DNA of 64,000 bases from CAZMBI01 sp964564675 (GTDB lineage Bacteria > Pseudomonadota > Alphaproteobacteria > Rickettsiales > UBA3002): assembly GCA_964564675.1 (NCBI GenBank), contig CAZMBI010000006.1, positions 43,236-107,235 on the forward strand, in the 5' to 3' direction. Position 1 is the stretch's first letter. Every line of letters starts with the position of its first letter. Of the stretch, positions 48,001 through 55,975 are shown piece by piece. The translations under genes and the position numbers were made by a program. The notes under the pieces were generated by a model. The model worked only from the letters and a program-made list of their open reading frames with translations. It did no database searches and was not told the DNA's origin.

Positions 48001-49505
48001 ACAGTGTGTGTAGCGCATGCCCGGCGCACGCGCAACCACAATAGCCAGCACAGTATGCTGATGAGAATCGGCCAGATCAGGTAGCGGATCTGCAGGTTGG
48101 GCACGATAAAAAACAACGGCGCGGCCATTAGCCAGGCGCTGAGATTAAGCGTCAGCCCCAGCCCGGCGTGCGGATGCCGGCGCATCTGCCAGAGCAGGCC
48201 GGCCGTGATCAGTAAACTCAGCAGATACGGCCAGCCACTCATGAGGATGGTGTGCGCGCGCAGCCAGTCGATACCCTGGCTGATACGCGTGCCCAGCGGG
48301 TTGTCGAGCGTGCGCAGCTGCACGCCGATCGATTCCGGCGGCGGGCCTTCATACCAGTGCCCCTCATAGGCGGAGTGCGGGAAACTGTGCACTAAAATGC
48401 CGCGCATGTGAAACGGGCACAGATCGAGCACGAAACAGCTAATGCGTGCGCGGTGATGCAGATAGGCCAGCGGGTGTTCGAGGATCAGCTCAACCCAGTG
48501 CCTGAACAATGGGGTGACTTCCTCCGGCGAGAGCAGCTGACCCCGGATCAGCGGGATTTTCTCCATACATGCCACTGGCCGGCCGCGCCCTGCGATATAA
48601 CGGCAGATGGTGGTATTGGTCGCCGGTGAGAATTCGCGCCTGAGTTCGGCTAATGTCAGATCGGGCACCCCCCATGCCGCTTCGGGCATCAGCATGCGGT
48701 CGCTGGCCACCGAGATGGCGGCGACATCCCACAGGCCGATGGTCGGCCACATCGAGGTGCGCGCCACGCCGATATTCGTCACCGCCCAGCCGATTGTTGC
48801 GATGGCGACCGTGATGAAACTTGTGGCAGCAATATATAGTAATACCAGCCGTTTCAACCTCCCCTCACCCGGTTCGCTACGCTCACCACCCTCTCCCAAA
48901 GGGAGAGGGTTTCCATGTCCCCCATTCGCGTGAGCGTAGCGAGCGCTTCCCTCTCCCTGAGGGAGAGGGCTAGGGTGAGGGGCAAGCCAGCGCCAGCTCA
49001 GCCAGAATATCAGCGGGATCAGCGCCGGAATCGCATTGTGGCGGATGGCGGCAGCAAAAAGCAGCGCCACAAAACCCGCCACGAGGTAGCGCCGCGATGG
49101 CCTGGACAGATCGGACAGCATCGCCCATACTGCAAACAGCAGTGCGATCACCAGCCAGCTATCCTTCCAGATGGCGGTGGTGATATAAAGATGCGGCGGC
49201 CACAGCCCGAGCAGCACTGTAACGACCAGCCGCGCCCAGGTGCTTTCAAACAGGCGCCACGCCACCAGCCCCACCCCCAGCCAGTAAAGCGCCACTGCAA
49301 AGGCCCAGAACATGCCATAATCGGGATGAACGGCATCGGCCAGTTGCCACAGATAGGCCATCAGCGGCGGGTGTAGGTTGCTGATCAGGCCGGTTTTCAC
49401 CTGCACATATTGAAACGCGCCGTCTCCGGACATGATGCCCGGATAATACAGCCAGCATACGAGAATGAAGCAGGCAGTCGCGCAGAATGGGGGAAGAAAC
49501 CGCAT
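47997..49505 (-). CDS. Polytopic membrane protein, GT-C glycosyltransferase-like, with repeat-derived insertion
   Basis: 502 residues with about ten membrane segments and an early acidic loop (SGDGAFQYVQVKTG, about 26-39) followed by LHPPLMAYL, resembling membrane glycosyltransferases of the dolichol-phosphate-mannose type; no close family is clear, so the function is tentative. Residues from about 175 to 218 (LAPHPSPLPQGEGSARYAH... LPLGEGGERSEPGEGRLK) are encoded by a palindromic repeat (48861-48982), so the loop has no meaning for function. Its stop overlaps the NDUFA12 gene start. No clear Shine-Dalgarno. Confidence 0.6.
   Translation of the reverse strand: MRFLPPFCATACFILVCWLYYPGIMSGDGAFQYVQVKTGLISNLHPPLMAYLWQLADAVHPDYGMFWAFAVALYWLGVGLVAWRLFESTWARLVVTVLLGLWPPHLYITTAIWKDSWLVIALLFAVWAMLSDLSRPSRRYLVAGFVALLFAAAIRHNAIPALIPLIFWLSWRWLAPHPSPLPQGEGSARYAHANGGHGNPLPLGEGGERSEPGEGRLKRLVLLYIAATSFITVAIATIGWAVTNIGVARTSMWPTIGLWDVAAISVASDRMLMPEAAWGVPDLTLAELRREFSPATNTTICRYIAGRGRPVACMEKIPLIRGQLLSPEEVTPLFRHWVELILEHPLAYLHHRARISCFVLDLCPFHMRGILVHSFPHSAYEGHWYEGPPPESIGVQLRTLDNPLGTRISQGIDWLRAHTILMSGWPYLLSLLITAGLLWQMRRHPHAGLGLTLNLSAWLMAAPLFFIVPNLQIRYLIWPILISILCWLLWLRVRRACATHTV
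48861..48982. repeat. 122-bp compound palindromic repeat inside a gene
   Basis: Outer arms CCCCTCACCC (48861-48870) and GGGTGAGGGG (48973-48982) are perfect inverted repeats; the next pair, GCTACGCTCA (48876-48885) and TGAGCGTAGC (48931-48940), is also inverted; two inner hairpins, CCCTCTCCC-AAA-GGGAGAGGG (48889-48909) and CCCTCTCCC-TGA-GGGAGAGGG (48950-48970), are nearly identical. The element stays open in the reading frame. It belongs to the CCCTCACCC/CTCTCCC-type repeats that often give translated peptides of the form PHPSPLPQGEG in proteobacteria. Confidence 0.85.
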
Positions 49506-49517
49506 AAGAACTAATTA

Positions 49518-49685
49518 CGTCATTCCTGCGAAAGCTGTCTATCATTCTTTCCCATGACAACACCATCTGATCATAGGGTGGCAGTTGATTGGTGAATTGA
49601 GGGAATCTCTTTTGAATCTCTTTTGCACTCCGCGCCAATTCCGCGGGATCCCGGATCAATCGCGGAGCGATTGTGCGGGATGACG
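49518..49685. repeat. Dispersed repeat with inverted ends between rpoD and the membrane-protein gene
   Basis: CGTCATTCCTGCG (49518-49530) and GCGGGATGACG (49675-49685) are near-perfect inverted ends of a 168-base stretch. Inside are an 11-base tandem repeat (GAATCTCTTTT at 49603-49613 and 49614-49624) and a strong hairpin (49649-49680). The ends belong to the same family as the elements at 1277 and 34786. No gene is seen in the 219-base gap. Confidence 0.6.
49649..49680. terminator. Strong hairpin downstream of rpoD
   Basis: TCCCG (49649-49653) pairs with CGGGA (49676-49680) and CAATCGC (49657-49663) pairs with GCGATTG (49667-49673) around a 3-base loop. It lies about 45-75 bases after the rpoD stop and may end or stabilise its transcript, though no T-run follows. 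Confidence 0.4.
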
Positions 49686-49724
49686 AATTCGTAATCTCGT
49701 TTGCTCCTCGCTAACGCAAATCCG

Positions 49725-52613
49725 TCAATTATCCAGGAAACTCCGCATTTTGCGTGAACGGCTGGGATGTTTGAGCTTGCGCAGTGCCTTGGCTTCAATC
49801 TGGCGAATCCGCTCCCGCGTGACCGAGAATTGCTGGCCAACCTCCTCCAGCGTATGGTCGGTGTTCATACCGATACCGAAACGCATACGCAGCACGCGCT
49901 CTTCACGCGGGGTCAGCGAGGCCAGCACGCGCGTGGTCACTTCGCGCAGATTGGTATGAATCGCCGAATCCACCGGCAGGACGGCGTTTTTATCCTCGAT
50001 GAAATCACCCAGATGTGAGTCTTCTTCGTCACCGATAGGGGTTTCAAGCGAGACCGGCTCCTTGGCGATTTTCATCACCTTGCGCACCTTGTCCACAGGC
50101 ATCACGAGGCGCTGCGCCAGTTCTTCCGGCGTCGGCTCACGCCCCATCTCATGCAGCATCTGACGGCTGGTGCGCACGATCTTGTTGATGGTTTCGATCA
50201 TATGCACCGGAATACGGATGGTGCGCGCCTGATCGGCAATCGAGCGCGTAATCGCCTGGCGAATCCACCAGGTGGCGTATGTGGAGAATTTATAGCCGCG
50301 GCGATATTCGAACTTATCGACCGCTTTCATCAGGCCGATATTGCCTTCCTGAATCAGATCCAGAAATTGCAGGCCGCGGTTGGTGTATTTCTTGGCGATC
50401 GAGATCACCAGGCGCAGATTGGCCTCGATCATCTCCTTTTTAGCGCGCGTGGCGTCGCGTTCACCTTTGCTGACCGCCTGCACGATGCGTTTGAATTCGG
50501 GAATGGCGGTGCCCACCTCAAACGCAATCCGGCGGATGGCATCTCGCGTTTCGGCGATTTCCGCCTCGTGTTGCACAAAGTCTTTCCATCCTTTTTCCTT
50601 CAGCCTGGCGACTTCCGTCAGCCAGTCCGGGTCGATTTCGCGGCCCTGATAATGCTGCAGGAAGCTTTTTCGGCTAACTTTCGATTTCTCGGCGATGCGC
50701 ATCAACTGCATCTCATAGCTGAGCAGCAGCTTGTGGATTTCCATCAGCGTTTCCATCAGCTCTTCCACGCGCAGATTGTTGAAGCGCAGGTTGAGCATAA
50801 TCTCGACAAGTTCCGCATGCAGCTTGTCGTATTTTTTCTGATCGGCCTCGGTGAATTCTCCGTCCCCCAGCGAGGCGGCCAGCCGCTTTTCATGCAGCTT
50901 GGTCATTTTCTTGGCAGTTTTGGCAAATGCATCCAGCGTCTCGAGCACCTGTGGCATCAGGGCGTTTTCCATCGCCACCAGCGACATGGTGGTATCGTCA
51001 AACTCTTCATCCGCCTCGTCTTCAGTGGGTTTGGCCTTGACTGCTTCGTCCGTTTCTTCTTCGTCGGTTTCCGCTTCAACATACTCCTCTTCCAGACTGG
51101 CCTGCTCACGCGAGACATCGGCGAACTTATCTTCCGTTCCCGCGCCGTAGGTTGCGTCTAAATCGATAACATCGCGTAGCAGCATGTCGCCGGCGGCCAG
51201 CGCGTCACGCCAGGCCAGGATTTCGTTGATTACGGTCGGGCTTTCGCTCAGCGAGCGGATAATCATATCACGGCCGGCTTCGATGCGCTTGGCGATTTCG
51301 ATTTCTCCGTCGCGCGAGAGCAGTTCGACACCGCCCATTTCGCGCAGATACATACGCACCGGATCATCGGAACGGCCATATTTATCATCGCCGCTGCTGC
51401 TGTCAGATTCCTCTTCGCTGCTGGCGACGCTGTCTTCGTCGGTCATAACTTCCAGCGCCTCTTCATCACTGCCTTCCGGCAGCTCGATGACGCGGATTTT
51501 CTCTTTCTCCAGCCGCTCGATCAGTTCTTCAATGGTCTCAGGCGTCACATCAGACGGCAGATGTTTATTGATTTCATCCAGTGTCAGCACATTTTTCTGG
51601 CTTTTGCCGATTTTCACCAGCTTGGCGATGAGGTTATCGGATGCGGGCGCAGAAACCGCTTCCTCAGCGGGAACCGCTGCGGGAGCCATTTTTGATCTTG
51701 ATTGCTTGGTTTCGATCTTGGTGTTCATAGCGGTGTTTGCACTCTCCTTGTTGCTTTTGGCTGTGGTGGTTTTGGCTTTCGTTGTTTTGGACTGAGCGCG
51801 GGCTGGCTTCGCCGCCGCCGCCGGTTTCTTAGCCGCGGTCTGCTTGTTGCCGGCCTTGGCCGATGGCACGGACGCCTTAGCGGATTTAGCCGGCGGCTTG
51901 GCCGTCACAGCTGCGCGAGCGGCCGGTTTATTGGGAGCAGGCGGCGTTTTGACCGGCGTTTTTGCCTTATCTGCCGACTTGGTGGTGGATGCAGCCGTTG
52001 CTTTTTTAGTACCGGCCAATGGTTTATTGCTCGTTTTAGCCGTCGTCTTGCCGCTCGCGGCCTTACTACCGGCGGTCTTACTGCTCGTCGTTTTAGCCTT
52101 GGCTGAACGGCTGGCTGCCTGGCGCGTATTAGCCTTAGCGGCGGGCTTGGCCACCGGCTTTGTTTTCGCCGCCGGCTTGGTCTTGGCCGTACTGTTGCGT
52201 TTGGGGGCAGCGCTGGCGCTCTTGGTCACTGGTTTAACCGTTTTTTTGGAAGACGCGCCGGTTTTAGCGGCTGATTTTTTCGCCGCAATCGTTTTTTGCG
52301 TTCCGGCTTTCGATTGGCGCGTGGTTTTAGCCGCAGCGGGCTTTTTTGCGCCGGTTTTCGCCGGTGTCCTTTGTTTCGAAGCACCGGCTTTTTTTGTTGC
52401 CGCCGTTTTCTTCGTCGCCGCCGCCGGCTTAACGGTTGCGTTACCTGCGGCCGGCTTTTTGGCTGCCGGCTTCTTTGCAGCGCCCGTTTTACTGCCTTCA
52501 GCAGCCGATTTGCTGGTAGTCTGACGGATTTTCTGGGTTTTACTGGAGTTTTTAGTCGGTGATTGTGTGGTTTTGGTCGTCTTTTTCGTAGACGAAGGTT
52601 TAGCTTTCGCCAT
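49725..52613 (-). CDS. rpoD: Primary sigma factor RpoD with ~295-residue histone-H1-like N-terminal extension
   Basis: Main housekeeping sigma factor. I start at MAKAKPSS (52613), which has AGGAG 6 bases ahead, giving 962 residues against about 610-680 in most relatives. Residues 1-295 are almost only Lys, Ala, Thr, Pro and Ser with repeated KKPAA and AKT units. The standard protein begins near residue 296 (MNTKIE): region 1.1 (about 330-400), an acidic stretch, region 1.2 ([16 protein letters not shown]), a non-conserved region, region 2 ([35 protein letters not shown]), region 3 and region 4 ([20 protein letters not shown]). Internal initiation at 51728 cannot be excluded: an AAGGAG lies 15 bases ahead of it. 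Follows dnaG, as usual. Confidence 0.93.
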   Translation of the reverse strand: MAKAKPSSTKKTTKTTQSPTKNSSKTQKIRQTTSKSAAEGSKTGAAKKPAAKKPAAGNATVKPAAATKKTAATKKAGASKQRTPAKTGAKKPAAAKTTRQSKAGTQKTIAAKKSAAKTGASSKKTVKPVTKSASAAPKRNSTAKTKPAAKTKPVAKPAAKANTRQAASRSAKAKTTSSKTAGSKAASGKTTAKTSNKPLAGTKKATAASTTKSADKAKTPVKTPPAPNKPAARAAVTAKPPAKSAKASVPSAKAGNKQTAAKKPAAAAKPARAQSKTTKAKTTTAKSNKESANTAMNTKIETKQSRSKMAPAAVPAEEAVSAPASDNLIAKLVKIGKSQKNVLTLDEINKHLPSDVTPETIEELIERLEKEKIRVIELPEGSDEEALEVMTDEDSVASSEEESDSSSGDDKYGRSDDPVRMYLREMGGVELLSRDGEIEIAKRIEAGRDMIIRSLSESPTVINEILAWRDALAAGDMLLRDVIDLDATYGAGTEDKFADVSREQASLEEEYVEAETDEEETDEAVKAKPTEDEADEEFDDTTMSLVAMENALMPQVLETLDAFAKTAKKMTKLHEKRLAASLGDGEFTEADQKKYDKLHAELVEIMLNLRFNNLRVEELMETLMEIHKLLLSYEMQLMRIAEKSKVSRKSFLQHYQGREIDPDWLTEVARLKEKGWKDFVQHEAEIAETRDAIRRIAFEVGTAIPEFKRIVQAVSKGERDATRAKKEMIEANLRLVISIAKKYTNRGLQFLDLIQEGNIGLMKAVDKFEYRRGYKFSTYATWWIRQAITRSIADQARTIRIPVHMIETINKIVRTSRQMLHEMGREPTPEELAQRLVMPVDKVRKVMKIAKEPVSLETPIGDEEDSHLGDFIEDKNAVLPVDSAIHTNLREVTTRVLASLTPREERVLRMRFGIGMNTDHTLEEVGQQFSVTRERIRQIEAKALRKLKHPSRSRKMRSFLDN

Positions 52614-52716
52614 ATCTTGCTCCTGCATCCACCATAGCGGATTAAAAAGTTCAAGCAGAGAGGTCATGTAATGCATGAACCTTCTGTTTCAAGTGTTTTG
52701 TGAAAAATATCAGAGC

Positions 52717-52744
52717 ATTATGGGTGGCTGGTTGCACAAGTCAA
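52717..52744 (-). promoter_or_regulatory. Sigma-70-type promoter of rpoD
   Basis: On the minus strand TTGACT (52744-52739) and CATAAT (52722-52717) are spaced by 16 bases, in the 180-base gap between dnaG and rpoD. A leader of about 100 bases would follow. A CTTGAAA sequence (52693-52687) further downstream might be part of a heat-shock promoter, but no convincing -10 accompanies it. Confidence 0.65.
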
Positions 52745-52793
52745 CCGCATTTGTGCCATGCAAAAGCCATGCCTTGTGGATAATCAGGACGGA

Positions 52794-54665
52794 CTAGCCC
52801 GCCTCCTGTTCCAGCAACAGCGCATGATAGAGCCTGTCGCGGCGGACCTCCGCTTCGGCCAGCTGGTTTTTCAGCGCCATCACCTGTTGCAGGTTTTCCG
52901 GCGTCATCTCGGCGGCAAACTGCCGCTGCGCTGCCTGCAGTTCCTGTTGCAGGGTCATCAGGTGATAATGATGGCGCGTTTGCTCCCAGACCCGTTTGGC
53001 CAGCACCAGCTGCGTCGCCGACTCATCGGCCAGCAATTCGGGCGGCGCCACCGCCTGGGCAGCCTGATACAGACCGGCCAGCGCCTGCTCGCACCCGGCT
53101 TCCTCCAGGCGCCGCTGCAGCGTTTCCCGGGTTAAGGCCTCGTCGCGGCTCCACTCGCCAAGCATCGCCTGGCGCAGCGTCTCCGGCCCGCCGGAGGACA
53201 GGGGCAGGCAGGCGATAAACTCTTCGGCCTCGCCTTCGGCCAGCAGTTGCGGATATAATATTACCAGCGCCAGGCACTGGGCCGCAACCCGCTGCTGCTG
53301 AGCGGCGAGATCCGCCGGCAGATGCGGCAACTCCACTGCCTGCGGCATCTGCACACTGCCCACCCGGCGCATGCCGGCAGCATTCCCCTTTACCGGCCGC
53401 GACTGCTCCCACAGCAGCTGCTTAAAATGGGCGCGGTAATGCGCGCGTACGGTGGGGTGTGCAATCTGATCGGCCAGCTGCATCAAGTGATGCTCCTGCG
53501 CGGCGCGTGCATCCGGCCCGCTGCCTCCTGCCGCCGTGACATGCTCCCAGATGCGCTCCGGCAGTGCGCCGGCCTGCGCGATCAGTGCCTCCATCGCCGT
53601 TTTACCCTGGGTTTTGACCAGCGAGTCCGGATCCTCACCCGCCGGCAGCCGCACGAATTTGAGGCTCTTGCCCGGCTTTAGCAGGGGCAGGGCAAGCTCT
53701 ATCGCACGCCACATGGCGCGCTGACCGGCGGCATCGCCATCCAGGCAGATCACCGGCTCGTCCGCCGCCTGCCAGCACAATTCAAGCTGCGCTGCGGTAA
53801 TCGCCGTCCCCAGCGGCGCCACAGCATAGGTCAGCCCGGCCTGATAGAGGGCGATCACATCCATATATCCCTCGCACACCAGCAGCGTGCCCGCCTCGCG
53901 GACCACCGGCCGTGCCCGGTCATAATGATACAGCAAATGGCCCTTGTGAAATAATTCCGAGTCCGGCGAGTTGAGATATTTCGGCGCGCTCGTAGGCTGA
54001 TTCGTCGGCAATAACCGCCCGCCGAAGCCCACCACCTGGGAACGGCGGTCCCGAATGGGGAAAATCAGCCGGTTGCGAAAACGCGCATAGGGCGACTTAT
54101 CCGCGCTTGTGATCAACAGCCCGGCCTCCACCAGTTGCTGCTCGCCGATGCCCTCGTCGCGCATGGCCCGGGCCAGCGCCTGGCGGTCATCCGGCGCAAA
54201 GCCGAGGCGGAAATGCTCACACATCGCCTGTGATACGCCGCGATCCGCCAGATAACGGCGGGCAGGCTCGCCCGCGGCGCTTTGCAGGCGGGCTTCAAAC
54301 CAGCGACAGGCGGCTTCCGCTACTTCCTGTAGACTGCGACGCGTGTGCTCGCGCCGGGCCTCCTGTGCGGTGGGCGCCGGCACCTCCATCCCGGCTTTAG
54401 CGGCCAGCTTCTCGATCGCCTCACGATAGCTGATCCCCTCTATTTCCTTGACAAAACCGATCGCATCGCCGTGCGCGCCGCACCCAAAGCAATGATAGAA
54501 GCCTTTTTCATCATTCACCGTGAAAGACGGGGTTTTTTCCTTATGAAACGGGCACAACGCCTGATATTCCCGGCCGTGGCGCTTGACCGGCAAATAGTGC
54601 CCCACTACCTCCGAAACCGGCAGGCGGGCCCGCAACCCATCCATAAAGGCTTGAGGATACAGCAT
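52794..54665 (-). CDS. dnaG: DNA primase
   Basis: Makes RNA primers for replication. 623 residues from MLYPQAFMDGLRARL (54665), chosen because primases begin here; the upstream in-frame TTG has no support. Zinc-binding domain CPFHKEKTPSF...FYHCFGCGAHG (Cys38, His41, Cys59, Cys62), the catalytic core with TOPRIM motifs LLVCEGYMDVIALYQAG and ICLDGDAAGQRAMWRA, and a C-terminal DnaB-interaction domain. No strong Shine-Dalgarno. Together with rpoD this is the conserved dnaG-rpoD pair; rpsU is absent, as usual for the lineage. Confidence 0.97.
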   Translation of the reverse strand: MLYPQAFMDGLRARLPVSEVVGHYLPVKRHGREYQALCPFHKEKTPSFTVNDEKGFYHCFGCGAHGDAIGFVKEIEGISYREAIEKLAAKAGMEVPAPTAQEARREHTRRSLQEVAEAACRWFEARLQSAAGEPARRYLADRGVSQAMCEHFRLGFAPDDRQALARAMRDEGIGEQQLVEAGLLITSADKSPYARFRNRLIFPIRDRRSQVVGFGGRLLPTNQPTSAPKYLNSPDSELFHKGHLLYHYDRARPVVREAGTLLVCEGYMDVIALYQAGLTYAVAPLGTAITAAQLELCWQAADEPVICLDGDAAGQRAMWRAIELALPLLKPGKSLKFVRLPAGEDPDSLVKTQGKTAMEALIAQAGALPERIWEHVTAAGGSGPDARAAQEHHLMQLADQIAHPTVRAHYRAHFKQLLWEQSRPVKGNAAGMRRVGSVQMPQAVELPHLPADLAAQQQRVAAQCLALVILYPQLLAEGEAEEFIACLPLSSGGPETLRQAMLGEWSRDEALTRETLQRRLEEAGCEQALAGLYQAAQAVAPPELLADESATQLVLAKRVWEQTRHHYHLMTLQQELQAAQRQFAAEMTPENLQQVMALKNQLAEAEVRRDRLYHALLLEQEAG

Positions 54666-54797
54666 ATTTATGACTTTTTTCCCAAACTGGACCAATCGGC
54701 ATTGACCGGATTTTCAATTCCGCCTATATCATAAGCGGATTAACGCTTCCAACTTAAGTAATTTTTTACAAATACCCTCCGCTTTCGCGAAGGCGCA

Positions 54798-54827
54798 TTG
54801 CTTATGCAGCGCAAAAGAGAGTATAAT
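54798..54827 (+). promoter_or_regulatory. Sigma-70-type promoter of the YgjP-like metallopeptidase gene
   Basis: TTGCTT (54798-54803) and a perfect TATAAT (54822-54827) are spaced by 18 bases, giving a leader of about 40 bases with an AAGGAG box. The gap of 208 bases also serves the divergent dnaG gene. Confidence 0.6.
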
Positions 54828-54873
54828 AAGTTGAATAATAAAAAAAACGCAATTCTTTGGCAAGGAGTGGCAG

Positions 54874-55599
54874 GTGAGTTCCGCTGACCTTTTAAAATAT
54901 CAGGACGTTCCACAATATCTGGAAGTCAACACCAACCGCATTCCGCTAGTGGTGCGGCGGAACCGACGCGCCAAGCGAATTTATCTGCGCTATAACCCCA
55001 CCGATCATAATTTTTCGCTGACCCTGCCGCAGCGCGCGCGCATCGCGGACGGCATGGATTTTATCCGGCATAAAAGCGACTGGATTGCTGAAACCCTTCA
55101 GCAAATGCCGGCCAAGAAAACCCTGAAGCCGGGCGTGGTGATACCTGTACTGGGTGAAAAATGCCGCCTGCGGTATGATCCGGATATGCGCAACCTGTTC
55201 GCCCTGAAAGACGGCCAGCTCATCATCAGCGGCCCGCGCGAGCAATGGGACAAGCGCGTGGAGGATGCGCTTAAGAAAATCGTACGCAATGAAATTGCCG
55301 GTCTTGCCGAAGTCAAGGCCGCGGAAATACACCGCCGCGTGCGGCGGATTACACTTCGCGACACGCGCAGTCGCTGGGGCAGCTGTTCGTCGGATGCCAA
55401 CTTGATGTTCTCCTGGCGGCTGATATTTGCGCCGTATGAGGTGCTTGACTATGTCGTCGCCCACGAAGTTGCGCATTTGCGGCATCTCAATCACAGCCCC
55501 GCCTTCTGGGATGTAGTCAGCCTGCTGTGTCCCGATTACATGGACTGGAAGGACTGGCTGCAACTGCACGGCAAAGAGCTTTACCGCTTCGTGGTATAA
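54874..55599 (+). CDS. YgjP-like metallopeptidase (DUF45 / SprT-related)
   Basis: 241 residues starting at a GTG (54874) with AAGGAG 6 bases ahead. The M48-like zinc site is VVAHEVAHLRHLNHSPAFW (His197, Glu198, His201, plus His207), preceded by the family's RDTRSRWGSCSS and FSWRLIFAP. Cytoplasmic zinc-dependent peptidase of the YgjP type; substrate unknown. Stands alone between dnaG and a small ORF, with its own promoter. Confidence 0.88.
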   Translation: MSSADLLKYQDVPQYLEVNTNRIPLVVRRNRRAKRIYLRYNPTDHNFSLTLPQRARIADGMDFIRHKSDWIAETLQQMPAKKTLKPGVVIPVLGEKCRLRYDPDMRNLFALKDGQLIISGPREQWDKRVEDALKKIVRNEIAGLAEVKAAEIHRRVRRITLRDTRSRWGSCSSDANLMFSWRLIFAPYEVLDYVVAHEVAHLRHLNHSPAFWDVVSLLCPDYMDWKDWLQLHGKELYRFVV

Positions 55600-55683
55600 A
55601 CGCGCCGCACCAGCGATCGTTAGGCCTGTCGCCATTTACGCTGACTGTCCCGCATCAGCGCATACGCTTTCACCAAATATTAA

Positions 55684-55767
55684 CCTCTGTTAAGTAAGCT
55701 CTGAATTTAGACGCATAGCACATATAAACGGGGCGCAGGTAGGCGCGGTTATATGCCATAACAGAGG
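55684..55767 (+). promoter_or_regulatory. Stem that could hide the ribosome binding site of the small ORF
   Basis: CCTCTGTTA (55684-55692) is the exact complement of TAACAGAGG (55759-55767), which contains the AGAGGA Shine-Dalgarno of the ORF at 55777. Inside, CATATAA (55721-55727) pairs with TTATATG (55749-55755). If transcription starts upstream of 55684, the leader could mask the ribosome site. A TATAAA at 55723-55728 could instead be a -10, in which case the outer stem is not transcribed. Confidence 0.4.
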
Positions 55768-55776
55768 ATGCCGCTT

Positions 55777-55953
55777 ATGACGACGACCGCGCCGCCCGAT
55801 CATCAGCCACCGGCCCACACCACTACGGACAACACGCCGCAGACCGCTTCGAGCAAGCAGTCGGAGCAGTCGGCCCCCGCCTCCAAGCAGGCGGAATCCT
55901 CGCCTTCCAAACTATCGGATTTTGCGTCATTGCTGATGCGCGCCGGCATGTAG
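55777..55953 (+). CDS. Small disordered protein, 58 residues, unknown
   Basis: The ATG at 55777 has AGAGGA 8 bases upstream; an in-frame ATG at 55768 overlaps that box. The product is rich in Thr, Pro, Ser and Gln, has no cysteine or membrane segment, and ends with a short amphipathic stretch (KLSDFASLLMRAGM). Likely disordered. Convergent with the large orphan HExxH protein 22 bases on. I cannot assign a function and the coding status itself is uncertain. Confidence 0.4.
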   Translation: MTTTAPPDHQPPAHTTTDNTPQTASSKQSEQSAPASKQAESSPSKLSDFASLLMRAGM

Positions 55954-55975
55954 CACGCTCAGGATCAACAACCAC

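Noticed and set aside
49740..52524. Long open frames antisense to rpoD, including one of more than 200 codons rich in Ala/Val/Leu opposite the KPAA tail.
   Set aside because: The sense frame has a clear sigma factor and ribosome site; the antisense frames are the expected mirror of a repetitive Lys/Ala-rich codon pattern.
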